Shown here: positions 8,773 through 16,528 of the stretch, one piece after another | Position numbering within the stretch: position 1 is the first letter of the stretch | How the letters are laid out: every line of letters begins with the position of its first letter | Origin: Stakelama portus | Lineage (GTDB): Bacteria; Pseudomonadota; Alphaproteobacteria; Sphingomonadales; Sphingomonadaceae | DNA length: 64,000 bases | Reading direction: 5' to 3' | Assembly: GCF_003171655.1 (NCBI RefSeq) | Contig: NZ_QFZL01000003.1 | Coordinates: 124,001-188,000 of the forward strand | Notes under the pieces: generated by a model | Database searches by the model: none | What the model was told of the DNA's origin: nothing | The model's input: the letters and a program-made list of their open reading frames with translations, nothing else | Translations under genes and position numbers: made by a program

Positions 8773-9393
8773 ATGAGCGTATTTTTTCACGAAGAAGACC
8801 TGCCCGAAGGCGTGTTCGCACCGGGCGCGTCGGTTGCCGTCGATACCGAGACCATGGGGCTGATCACGCCGCGCGACCGCCTGTGCCTGGTCCAGATTTC
8901 CGATGGCGGCGGTGACGAGCATCTCGTCCGGTTCGGCCCCGACAGCGATTATGCCGCGCCCAATCTGCGCGCGGTGCTGGCCGATCCCGATCGCCTCAAA
9001 CTCTATCATTTCGCGCGCTTCGACCTGGCGGCGATCGAGCATTATCTGGGCGTCACGGCAGCGCCGGTATATTGCACCAAGATCGCGTCGCGGCTGATCC
9101 GCACCTATACCGACCGGCATGGGCTGAAGGAGCTGGTGCGCGAATTGCTGGGCGAGGAAATTTCCAAGCAGCAGCAATCGTCCGACTGGGGCGCGCCCGA
9201 AATCACCGATGCCCAGCGCGACTATGCCGCGTCCGACGTACGCTTCCTGCATGCGATGAAGACGGAACTCGACAAGCGTCTCGTGCGTGAAGGACGTATG
9301 GAACTCGCCCAGTCCTGTTTCGACTTCCTGCCCGCCCGCGCGAAGCTCGACCTTGCCGGCTGGCCCGAGATCGATATTTTCGCCCACGCCTGA
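8773..9393 (+). CDS. Ribonuclease D-like 3'-5' exonuclease
   Basis: DEDDy-family exonuclease likely trimming tRNA or other structured RNA 3' ends. The 206-residue product contains VAVDTETMGL (D24, E26), LYHFARFDL with the second Asp, and DYAASDVRFL with the final Tyr and Asp. It lacks the C-terminal HRDC domains of E. coli RNase D, which makes it the short form usual beside the lpt genes in alphaproteobacteria. ATG at 8773 is used; an earlier in-frame GTG at 8713 would add an arginine-rich tail. It leads the lptC-lptA-lptB-rpoN cluster, 48 bases before lptC. Confidence 0.92.
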   Translation: MSVFFHEEDLPEGVFAPGASVAVDTETMGLITPRDRLCLVQISDGGGDEHLVRFGPDSDYAAPNLRAVLADPDRLKLYHFARFDLAAIEHYLGVTAAPVYCTKIASRLIRTYTDRHGLKELVRELLGEEISKQQQSSDWGAPEITDAQRDYAASDVRFLHAMKTELDKRLVREGRMELAQSCFDFLPARAKLDLAGWPEIDIFAHA

Positions 9394-9441
9394 AAGGTGG
9401 TCGCGTGACACGAACTGCGCATCTTCGCCAAGGCCGTACCG

Positions 9442-10086
9442 ATGTCGCGAGAGGCTAGACGCCTGCGCCGGGAGCGCCGCGCCTGGGCGCATCCCAACAG
9501 CAACCACGACCGGCTGGTAAAGGGCGCGCTGGTCGTCCTGCCCGTCGGAATCGGCGTGCTTGCAGCGTTTCTGGTGATGTCGCCGGTGTTTCTGGGCGGC
9601 GATGTGAGCTTCGTGCTCGACAAGAACAAGGTCGATGTCGCCGGCGAACGGTTGCGCATCGAACAGGCGACCTATCGCGGCCAGGATTCGAAAGGCCGCG
9701 CCTTCACGCTGAAAGCCGGCTCGGCGGTTCAGAAAAGCTCGGCCGAACCGGTGGTCAACCTCAAGGATCTTTCGGCCCAGATCGTGCTCGCGGACGGTCC
9801 GGCAGAGATTCGCGCCGATTCGGGCCGCTATCTGATCGACAGCCAGCAAGTGGCGATCCAGGGTCCGGTTCAGGTGGAAACCGCCGACGGCTATAATCTC
9901 ACGACGCATGATGCCACGGTCGATCTTCGCACACGACAGCTCGAAAGCGACGGCGCAGTGACCGGATCGACGCCGATGGGGAGCTTCAGCGCCGACAAGC
10001 TGACTGCCGATCTGGAGGGACGCACCGTCTCGCTCAGCGGAAATGCCCACTTGCGGATCGTGCCCAACCGCGCAAATAGGCGATGA
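9442..10086 (+). CDS. lptC: LPS export system periplasmic/inner-membrane protein LptC
   Basis: Component of the Lpt bridge that passes lipopolysaccharide from the inner membrane complex to LptA. The 214-residue protein has a short basic cytoplasmic start, one membrane helix at about residues 28-48, and a beta-rich periplasmic domain of OstA-like repeats (for example GPVQVETADGYNLTTHDATVDL). It overlaps lptA by four bases and sits in the order rnd-lptC-lptA-lptB-rpoN, typical of alphaproteobacteria. Sequence similarity of LptC proteins is weak, so context carries part of the call. Confidence 0.9.
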   Translation: MSREARRLRRERRAWAHPNSNHDRLVKGALVVLPVGIGVLAAFLVMSPVFLGGDVSFVLDKNKVDVAGERLRIEQATYRGQDSKGRAFTLKAGSAVQKSSAEPVVNLKDLSAQIVLADGPAEIRADSGRYLIDSQQVAIQGPVQVETADGYNLTTHDATVDLRTRQLESDGAVTGSTPMGSFSADKLTADLEGRTVSLSGNAHLRIVPNRANRR

Positions 10087-10619
10087 TGAACCGGGTGCTC
10101 CCCCTCCTTCCGCTGCTGATGGCGCTGGCCTCGTGCCTGCCGGCCGGAGCGCAGACGCGCCATAATTCGGACGCGCCGATCGATTTCGACGCGGGCGATA
10201 TCCAGCTCGACGATCGCGCCAAGCGCGTCGTCCTGTCGGGCAATGTGCGGATTCGGCAGGCGGAACTGTCGCTCAACGCCGCGCGCGTGACGATCAGCTA
10301 TACCGGCAATGTCCTCGACGGCGCGCCCCAGGCGAATCGCCTCGATGCGTCGGGCGGCGTAACCTTCACACGCCCCGATCAGACCGCGCAGTCGCAATAT
10401 GCCGTATATGACATCAACCGCCGTACGGTGACGATGATCGGCGCCGTCACGCTGCGTCAGGGCGGCAATGCGATTCAGGGCGGGCGGCTGACCATCGATC
10501 TCGACACCGGTCGCGCAGTGATCGACGGTTCGGGCGTCGGCGGAAACAGCGGCAATGTCGAGCGCAGCGGCGGTCGCGTGTCGGGCAGCTTCTCCGTTCC
10601 CAAGCGCGAAAGCGAATAG
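10083..10619 (+). CDS. lptA: LPS transport periplasmic bridge protein LptA
   Basis: Soluble periplasmic beta-jellyroll protein that polymerises between LptC and LptD. The 178-residue product has a signal peptide (LLPLLMALASCLPAGAQ), then the OstA/LptA pattern: IDFDAGDIQLDDRAKRVVLSGNVRI and LDASGGVTFTRPDQTAQSQYAVYD. A Cys inside the signal region is not placed as a good lipobox. ATG overlaps the lptC stop (ATGATGA), so the pair is coupled. A gap of 136 bases separates it from lptB, long enough for a separate ribosome site or promoter, though none is obvious. Confidence 0.93.
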   Translation: MMNRVLPLLPLLMALASCLPAGAQTRHNSDAPIDFDAGDIQLDDRAKRVVLSGNVRIRQAELSLNAARVTISYTGNVLDGAPQANRLDASGGVTFTRPDQTAQSQYAVYDINRRTVTMIGAVTLRQGGNAIQGGRLTIDLDTGRAVIDGSGVGGNSGNVERSGGRVSGSFSVPKRESE

Positions 10620-10755
10620 CACCGGCTTTTTCGCGCGATTCGTCGCCCTACCCCTTTGCGCCTTCGGCTGCGAATGACTATTCATGCATGAAACGAGCCA
10701 ATCGCCGCGGCGCTAAGCCGATGGTAATCCGAGGTTGCGAAAGGGGCCGATGCCC

Positions 10756-11532
10756 ATGAACGATGTTTCGACGCTCGAACAACCGGTGACCGATCCCGCG
10801 CCCGAACCCGATCGCGGGCTGGCGGTGGTTTCGATTGCCAAGGCCTATGACAAGCGCGTCGTGCTGACCGATGTGTCGCTGTCGGTCGCGCGCGGCGAAG
10901 TGGTGGGGCTGCTCGGCCCCAATGGCGCGGGCAAGACGACGTGCTTCTATTCGGTGATGGGGCTGGTGAAACCCGATTCGGGCCGCATCATGCTCGACAA
11001 TGAGGATATCACCAAGCTGCCCATGTATCGCCGCGCGATCCTGGGTCTGGGATATCTGCCGCAGGAAACGTCGATTTTCCGGGGCCTTTCGGTCGAGGAT
11101 AATATCCTGGCGGTGCTCGAACTGTCCGAGCCCGACAAGACGGCCCGCGCCGAACGGCTGGAAACGCTGCTCGACGAGTTCGGGCTCACCCGGCTGCGCG
11201 ATTCGCCGTCAATGGCGCTTTCGGGCGGCGAGCGCCGCCGCGCGGAAATCGCGCGGGCGCTGGCGGCCAGCCCTTCGATCATGCTGCTCGACGAACCGTT
11301 CGCGGGCATCGATCCGATTTCGATCGCCGATATTCGCGATCTGGTGATCGATCTGAAGAGTCGCGACATCGGCGTGCTGATCACCGATCACAATGTCCGC
11401 GAAACGCTCGACATCGTCGATCGCGCCTACATCATCTATGACGGCCGCGTGCTGTTTGCCGGTTCGCCCAGCGAGCTGGTCGCGGACGCCAATGTCCGCC
11501 GCCTCTATCTGGGCGAGGGATTCTCGCTCTGA
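10756..11532 (+). CDS. lptB: LPS export ABC transporter ATP-binding protein LptB
   Basis: ATPase that powers LPS extraction by LptF/LptG. The 258-residue protein shows Walker [10 protein letters not shown], the LptB-typical Q-loop YLPQETSIFRGLSVEDNI, signature LSGGERRR, Walker B IMLLDEPFAGIDP and the switch His in ITDHNVRETL. Three starts are possible (TTG 10735, ATG 10750, ATG 10756); the last is best spaced from AAGGGG. An N-terminal extension of about 25 Pro/Glu-rich residues precedes the ATPase fold. Followed 46 bases later by rpoN, as in most proteobacteria. Confidence 0.95.
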   Translation: MNDVSTLEQPVTDPAPEPDRGLAVVSIAKAYDKRVVLTDVSLSVARGEVVGLLGPNGAGKTTCFYSVMGLVKPDSGRIMLDNEDITKLPMYRRAILGLGYLPQETSIFRGLSVEDNILAVLELSEPDKTARAERLETLLDEFGLTRLRDSPSMALSGGERRRAEIARALAASPSIMLLDEPFAGIDPISIADIRDLVIDLKSRDIGVLITDHNVRETLDIVDRAYIIYDGRVLFAGSPSELVADANVRRLYLGEGFSL

Positions 11533-11578
11533 CGATGATGGGAGCGCGCCTTTCCTCCCTGCGGGGACTGCACGCGTC

Positions 11579-13087
11579 ATGAGCCTCGCGCCGCGTCTCG
11601 ACCTGCGCCAGTCGCAATCGCTGGTGATGACGCCGCAGCTGCAGCAGGCGATCAAGCTGCTCACGCTGTCCAATCTCGAAATCGAATCCTTCATCGCCGA
11701 GGAAATCGAACGCAATCCGCTGCTCGATTCGGGTGGCGGCGAAGGCGGCGATTCGTCCGAACCCGAATCGGCACCGCAGATCGAACGCGACGGCCCCGCC
11801 GACAGCGAGGAATTGCTGATGACCGGGGCCGGGTCGGGCGAAGCGGCGCTCGATGTCGATTTCGCGACGGAAAGCTTTCACCATGACAGCGCCGCCGACG
11901 GGATCGGCGGGCTCGACGGCGGGCTGAACGCTGGCGGCGCGACGTCCGGCGCGGGTTTGTCCGAGGACGGGAACGATTTCGAAAATGTCGCGGCCGGCGA
12001 TATCGCGCTTGCCGATCATCTGATGGGACAGGCGGGAACCGCGCTGTCGGGCACCGACCTGTTCATTGCGCAGCATCTGATCGATCAGATCGACGAGTGC
12101 GGCTATCTCACCGTCCCGCTGCTCGACATCGCCAACCGGCTCGGCGTTGCGCTGGCGCAGATCGAATCGGTGCTTGAGGCGATCCAGAGCTTCGACCCCA
12201 CCGGAGTCGGCGCACGCGATCTGGCCGAATGCCTCGCGCTGCAGGCCAAGGAAGCCGATCGCTACGATCCGTGCATGGCGCGGCTGATCGACAATCTCGA
12301 TCTGGTCGCGCGCGGCGACCGCGCCCGGCTGAAGCGGATGTGCGGTGTCGATGACGAAGATCTGTCGGACATGATCCGCGAGCTGCGCAATTACGATCCC
12401 AAGCCCGGCTGCCGCTATGGCGGCGAACCGGTACCCGCAGTGACGCCCGATATCTTCATCGCCCAGCGCGGCGAGGGATGGGCGATCGAGATCAATTCGG
12501 CAACGCTGCCCCGGCTGCTGGTCAACCGCACCTATTATGCCGAACTGGCCGGGCCCGCGCGGCAGGACAAGGCGTCGCGTGCCTGGCTTTCGGAATGCCT
12601 CGCCAGCGCCAACTGGCTGGTCAAGGCACTCGATCAGCGGCAGCGCACGATCATCAAGGTCGCGAGCGAAATCGTGAAGCAGCAGGAAGCGTTCTTCCTG
12701 AAGGGCGTCGCGCATCTCAGGCCGATGACATTGCGTCAGGTGGCCGATGCGATCGAAATGCACGAATCGACTGTCAGCCGCGTCACCAGCAACAAATATC
12801 TCAGCTGCGCGCGCGGGCTGTTCGAACTCAAATATTTCTTCACCAGCGCGATCCAGTCCGCCGATGGCGGCGACGCAGTATCGGCCGAGGCCGTGAAAAG
12901 TGCGATCAAATCGCTGATCGCGGCGGAGGATCCCAAGAAGATTCTCTCCGACGACACGCTGGTCGACATGCTGCGTGCACAGGGTTTCGACATCGCCCGC
13001 CGGACGGTTGCAAAATATCGCGAATCGCTGGGTATCGGCAGTTCTGTGCAGCGGCGGCGGCAAAAGGCACTCGAAGGCGCCGGCTGA
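11579..13087 (+). CDS. rpoN: RNA polymerase sigma-54 factor
   Basis: Alternative sigma factor that needs AAA+ activators and directs transcription from -24/-12 promoters. The 502-residue protein begins with the glutamine-rich activator-interacting region (LRQSQSLVMTPQLQQAIKLL), continues with an acidic, glycine-rich linker, the core-binding domain (GVGARDLAECLALQ), the HTH (TLRQVADAIEMHESTVSRVTSNK) and the RpoN box ARRTVAKYRE. The open frame extends upstream into lptB, but the ATG at 11579 matches the family start. The genes hpf and ptsN that usually follow are absent; a ClC gene follows instead. Confidence 0.97.
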   Translation: MSLAPRLDLRQSQSLVMTPQLQQAIKLLTLSNLEIESFIAEEIERNPLLDSGGGEGGDSSEPESAPQIERDGPADSEELLMTGAGSGEAALDVDFATESFHHDSAADGIGGLDGGLNAGGATSGAGLSEDGNDFENVAAGDIALADHLMGQAGTALSGTDLFIAQHLIDQIDECGYLTVPLLDIANRLGVALAQIESVLEAIQSFDPTGVGARDLAECLALQAKEADRYDPCMARLIDNLDLVARGDRARLKRMCGVDDEDLSDMIRELRNYDPKPGCRYGGEPVPAVTPDIFIAQRGEGWAIEINSATLPRLLVNRTYYAELAGPARQDKASRAWLSECLASANWLVKALDQRQRTIIKVASEIVKQQEAFFLKGVAHLRPMTLRQVADAIEMHESTVSRVTSNKYLSCARGLFELKYFFTSAIQSADGGDAVSAEAVKSAIKSLIAAEDPKKILSDDTLVDMLRAQGFDIARRTVAKYRESLGIGSSVQRRRQKALEGAG

Positions 13088-13125
13088 ATCCGACGCTGAA
13101 GGTTGACCCCACCGCCCGGGCTCCT

Positions 13126-14484
13126 ATGCCATGCGACAAAATGTCCCTTTCTCCAGACAGAATGCGGCGGCATCTGCGCATCTTGTGGCGCCGACGCGCG
13201 CAGCCGGAGGCCGCTGCGCAGTTGCGCATGCTGCGCAGGCGAATCGCGACCGTCACCGGCGCGATCCTGCTCGGCATCGTCGCGCTGCTGTTTGCGGAAA
13301 TCGCCGACAGCGCGCATGAATTGTTCCTCTCGGTCGCGGGCAGCTGGCCATGGCTGCCGGTCCTGCTGACTCCGGCGGTTTTCGCCGGAGTCGTCTATGC
13401 TACGCGCCGCTGGGCTGCCGAGGCGTCGGGATCGGGCATTCCCCAGGTGATCGCGGCGGGGCGGACATCGGATCGGGTGCTCGCCGACCGGATGGTATCG
13501 CTCTACACGGCGGGCAAGAAGCTGGTGCTGACGGTCGTCATGCTGCTGGCGGGCGGGTCGGTCGGTCGCGAGGGCCCGACGGTGCAGGTGAGCGCCGCGA
13601 TCATGGTGTGGATCCACAAGCTGCTGCGCGTGCCGATCACTGCCGGCGTGCTGATCGCCGGTGGCGCGGCCGGCGTCGCCGCCGCGTTCAACACGCCGCT
13701 GGCCGGAGTCGCCTTTGCGATCGAGGAACTCGCCGCCGCCTATGAACAGCGTATCGCGGTGCTGGTGATGGGCGCGGTGATGATCTCCGGTCTCGTCAGC
13801 CTCGGCCTCGCAGGCGACTATGTTTATTTCGGCGAAATGGGGCAAACGCTGCCGCTGCACACGGTGCTGATGGCGACACCCATTGCGGGAATTTTCGGTG
13901 GCGCGATGGGCGGGCTGTTCAGTCGGCTGGTGCTGCGCTTCAGCCGCGCGACCAGCGGCTTTTTCGGCCTGTCGCGCAAGCGCCCGGTGTTGTTTGCGGC
14001 GGCATGCGGCCTGATCGTCGCGCTGCTGGGCATCGCCACGGCGGGAAGCACCTGGGGCACCGGCTATGCGACGACGCGCGACCTGGTCGAGGGCGGCGAT
14101 ATTTCGCTCTGGTTCGGCCCGGCCAAGCTGCTCGCAACGCTCGCGACGACGCTGAGCGGCGCGCCGGGCGGCATTTTCGCGCCTTCGCTCGCCGTCGGGG
14201 CCGGGATCGGCAATTTCCTCAAGGAGCTGTTCCCCAACGATGCGGCAGGCGCGATCATATTGCTGGGCATGGCCGCCTATTTCGTCGGGGTGATTCGCGC
14301 GCCCTTCACTGCCGTCATCATTCTTTCGGAAACCACTGCCAGCCGTGGCATGATCCTGCCGATGTTCGCGACCGCACTGATCGCCGACGCCGTCAGCGCG
14401 CTGGTCTGTCGCGAACGGCTCTATTCCGCGCTCGCACGCGGGTTCCTCGCGCGATCCGATCCGCCGGTGGACCTCAAACACTGA
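13126..14484 (+). CDS. ClC family chloride channel/antiporter
   Basis: Anion channel or H+/Cl- exchanger of about 452 residues with the ClC helices and selectivity motifs in order: GSGIPQV, GGSVGREGPTVQ (the Glu is the gating residue) and GGIFAPSLAVGAG. The IEE pair in AFAIEELAAAYE corresponds to the proton-path glutamate region, which favours an exchanger. There are no CBS domains. Starts at 13126 and 13141 are both possible, neither with a good ribosome site. The gene follows rpoN by 38 bases; no functional link to sigma-54 is implied. Confidence 0.92.
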   Translation: MPCDKMSLSPDRMRRHLRILWRRRAQPEAAAQLRMLRRRIATVTGAILLGIVALLFAEIADSAHELFLSVAGSWPWLPVLLTPAVFAGVVYATRRWAAEASGSGIPQVIAAGRTSDRVLADRMVSLYTAGKKLVLTVVMLLAGGSVGREGPTVQVSAAIMVWIHKLLRVPITAGVLIAGGAAGVAAAFNTPLAGVAFAIEELAAAYEQRIAVLVMGAVMISGLVSLGLAGDYVYFGEMGQTLPLHTVLMATPIAGIFGGAMGGLFSRLVLRFSRATSGFFGLSRKRPVLFAAACGLIVALLGIATAGSTWGTGYATTRDLVEGGDISLWFGPAKLLATLATTLSGAPGGIFAPSLAVGAGIGNFLKELFPNDAAGAIILLGMAAYFVGVIRAPFTAVIILSETTASRGMILPMFATALIADAVSALVCRERLYSALARGFLARSDPPVDLKH

Positions 14485-14547
14485 TGCTTGGCGGGCGCGC
14501 GCGCACCGCTTATCGCTGATGCAGGGGCGATCGGGGGAGGCGCGCGC

Positions 14548-15219
14548 ATGCAGGGATTGTTGCACTGGTTTTCGGGGCTGAGCGCACAAAGCTGGGCCAA
14601 TATCATTGCCTTCACTGGCTTTGTGCTCGCGCTGTGGAGCTATAATCGCCAGCAGAACAAGGACCGCAAGGTCGAGCGGCAGGAAAATTACCTGCGTCTC
14701 GAACTCGAATCGAACGCGGTGTTTCGCTTCGAGGCCGAGCATGGCGACACGCTGCTCGAATATAAGGCACAGACCCGGCCCAGCTCCTATGTTCCCGATG
14801 CGCAGCGCGACGGCGTCGCCGATCAGTTTTTCCTGCAACAGCTCAACCTGTTCGAAATCGCCACCCGGTCGCGCCGCCGCCGCACGGTCGAGCCACAGAT
14901 ATTCGGGTCTTGGGTCATCTGGTTCGAAGCGGTGATCCACAGCTGGTGGTTCCGCCAGCGCTGGGTCGAGGATTATGCCGATAACTACACGATGGACCTC
15001 TATGCGATCTTCGCGCCTTCGGTCGCCGAATATGACGAGATGCTGATCGAAACCGCCGCCGCCGATGCCGAGGAACGCGAAGCCGCGGCGGAGCGTTTCC
15101 GTCGCCGTTTCTTCAGTCATGTCGCGGCACAGATGCAGTGCGGCGAGATATTGAAATGGCTCGATCGTCCCGCGGAGATGACAATGCAATCCTATCGAAA
15201 CCGTCGCCATGGCGTCTGA
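14548..15219 (+). CDS. Orphan membrane-anchored protein of unknown function
   Basis: I do not recognise a family. The 223-residue product has one N-terminal membrane helix (about residues 13-32, SWANIIAFTGFVLALWSY), then a basic stretch and a soluble, mostly helical domain. The latter is rich in Arg, Glu and aromatic residues (WVIWFEAVIHSWWFRQRWVEDY) and has a charged helix near residues 170-195. The topology resembles small one-helix membrane proteins annotated as DUF4760-like, but I cannot confirm that. ATG at 14548 is preceded by GGGGGAGG. It overlaps the following GNAT gene by eleven bases, so the two are probably coupled. Confidence 0.7.
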   Translation: MQGLLHWFSGLSAQSWANIIAFTGFVLALWSYNRQQNKDRKVERQENYLRLELESNAVFRFEAEHGDTLLEYKAQTRPSSYVPDAQRDGVADQFFLQQLNLFEIATRSRRRRTVEPQIFGSWVIWFEAVIHSWWFRQRWVEDYADNYTMDLYAIFAPSVAEYDEMLIETAAADAEEREAAAERFRRRFFSHVAAQMQCGEILKWLDRPAEMTMQSYRNRRHGV

Positions 15220-15715
15220 TCCCGCGCCCCTATTGGCATGGGCGGACAGCCAGGAGGACCGGCGCGATGCGGCGCGGTTTTTCGCGCGCGTGGTGCGTGC
15301 CGACCCGGCCTATATCTCGCATGGCGAAATCCAATGGGCACTCAGCCCCGACGGGGTGCGTTGGGCACCCGATCTGGAGGCACGGCTCGAACGCGAATTT
15401 GCCGGAAGCGACGCGCCGGCGCTGCTGGTCGCGCGGCTCGACGGCGCGCTTGCCGGTGCCGCTTCGGTTTCCTGGATAGAAGACGCGCCGACTCCCCATG
15501 GCGTGCTCAACGACCTTGCCGTTGCTCCCGAGGCGCGCCGCCACGGCATTGCCCGAATGCTGGTGGCGGCAGTCGAGCAGCGCGCGCGCGAACGCGAAAT
15601 CGGCTGGATGTTCCTCGAGAGCGGGCTGGGTAACGAAGGCGCACATCGTTTCTTCGAGAGCGAGGATTATGCCCCGGTGTCGAAAGTGTTCGCAAAACGG
15701 CTTACGCGCGAGTGA
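15209..15715 (+). CDS. GNAT family N-acetyltransferase
   Basis: Acetyl-CoA-dependent acyltransferase of 168 residues. The acetyl-CoA pyrophosphate loop is visible as LAVAPEARRHGIARMLVAAVEQRA (R-x-x-G-I-A), followed by the family's C-terminal strand and helix in GWMFLESGLGNEGAHRFFESEDY. The acceptor substrate is unknown. The ATG lies inside the end of the upstream membrane-protein gene. The stop is only 19 bases before the CTAG that marks the left end of the palindromic element. Confidence 0.88.
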   Translation: MASDPAPLLAWADSQEDRRDAARFFARVVRADPAYISHGEIQWALSPDGVRWAPDLEARLEREFAGSDAPALLVARLDGALAGAASVSWIEDAPTPHGVLNDLAVAPEARRHGIARMLVAAVEQRAREREIGWMFLESGLGNEGAHRFFESEDYAPVSKVFAKRLTRE

Positions 15716-15776
15716 CCGTTCCGGTTGCCCGAGCCTAGGTCGTGAACCCATAAAGGGCGCCGTCGAGGTTTGAGGC

Positions 15777-15856
15777 AAAATGGCTCAGCTCAAGGAGGCA
15801 GGGCGCAGGAATATGTCGATATTCCAAGCTCTGCCGACGCAGCGCTGGGCCATTTT
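15777..15856. repeat. First internal stem-loop of the MITE-like element
   Basis: Arms AAAATGGCTCAGC (15777-15789) and GCTGGGCCATTTT (15844-15856) pair at 12 of 13 positions. Further in, GGCAG (15797-15801) pairs with CTGCC (15831-15835), and GGAATAT (15808-15814) pairs perfectly with ATATTCC (15819-15825) around a GTCG tetraloop. The whole forms one long interrupted hairpin. Confidence 0.7.
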
Positions 15857-15875
15857 GGCCAAATCCCTTCGGGAC

Positions 15876-15969
15876 GCCGGAATGGCTTCCATCTCGGCCC
15901 AAAGCGGCCTTGGAAGGGCGCCCAGCCCTCCCGGCGGCCGCTTTGGCCCGAGATGGAAGCCATTCCGGC
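15876..15969. repeat. Second internal stem-loop of the MITE-like element (34-base arms)
   Basis: Arms at 15876-15909 and 15936-15969 are inverted copies matching at 33 of 34 bases, separated by a 26-base loop. Such a long near-perfect arm would extrude as a strong hairpin in DNA or RNA, and the single mismatch suggests recent origin or selection for pairing. Confidence 0.8.
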
Positions 15970-16000
15970 GCCTCGGCGATGCCGTTTATGGGTTCACGAC

Positions 16001-16456
16001 CTAGTTCGCCTGCGCCTCAAGAACGAGCTGCATGAATTCGGGATTGGCGACCAGATGGCCGACCAGCCCGCCAACCTGTCGGACCACGGCAGGATTCTGC
16101 ATCAGGAAACCGGTCGATTGCGTGCCGAAATCGCGGAAGCTCTGGCCGAATCCGTTCGATCCCTCGGTCTTCAGCACAGCCACCGCTTCCGACCGGCAAT
16201 CGTCCGTTATCAGCCGTTCGAACAGCGCCGCGGCCCGCGCAGTCAGTTCGGTACGCTGTTCGTCGGAGACATTGGCAAGATCGGCAACCGCCGGATGCGC
16301 GGTGATCGCACCGAACGTCCAGCGGATCAGGACGACGCGGTCGGCATCGCTGGTATGGCTGACCAGACATTGCGTAAGCGCCTGGCCCGTCGGGCCTTCC
16401 GCAGGCACCTGTGGCGAAACCAGTACGAGCAGCGCAGCCAAACCCGAAATCAGCAT
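16001..16456 (-). CDS. Secreted protein of unknown function, stop codon inside the element's target site
   Basis: I do not recognise the family. The 151-residue product starts MLISGLAALLVLVSPQVPAEG, a signal peptide, and continues as a helical domain with two Cys (QALTQCLVSHTSDADRVV and TDDCRSEAVAVL) that could form a disulfide. The ATG at 16456 follows GGAGGGGGA; an earlier in-frame M lacks such a site. Its TAG stop is part of the CTAG duplicated at the right end of the palindromic element, so insertion left the protein intact or moved its original end only slightly. Same strand as, and 72 bases downstream of, the exonuclease gene. Confidence 0.72.
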   Translation of the reverse strand: MLISGLAALLVLVSPQVPAEGPTGQALTQCLVSHTSDADRVVLIRWTFGAITAHPAVADLANVSDEQRTELTARAAALFERLITDDCRSEAVAVLKTEGSNGFGQSFRDFGTQSTGFLMQNPAVVRQVGGLVGHLVANPEFMQLVLEAQAN

Positions 16457-16528
16457 GACGAATCCCCCTCCCGAAGAACGCCGGAACTTTGGCACAACCG
16501 CATAGGAACGCCACGAAAATCGGCAGGG

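Larger units (their letters stand above)
15735..16004. mobile_element. MITE-like element with 16-base terminal inverted repeats and CTAG target duplication
   Basis: The sequence CTAGGTCGTGAACCCATAAA at 15735-15754 is repeated exactly in inverted orientation at 15985-16004. Read as a CTAG duplication on each side, the element is 262 bases (15739-16000) with 16-base perfect inverted ends. CTAG fits the YTAR target preference of IS5-group transposases, so I infer a non-autonomous IS5-type element; no transposase frame exists inside. The interior is made of two large stem-loops (15777-15856 and 15876-15969). The right-hand CTAG contains the stop codon of the gene at 16001-16456. Confidence 0.75.

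Noticed and set aside
7831-10050. Long minus-strand open frame opposite terC, RNase D and lptC
   Set aside because: A codon-bias shadow: no recognisable motif, and three solid genes occupy the other strand.
10620-10755. Riboswitch or small RNA between lptA and lptB
   Set aside because: No extended pairing or known motif is visible in the 136 bases.
12736-15210. Very long minus-strand open frame (824 codons) opposite rpoN, the ClC gene and the orphan gene
   Set aside because: It is antisense to well-supported genes, is extremely rich in Arg, His and Gln, has no domain, and arises from the GC-rich codon pattern of the opposite strand.
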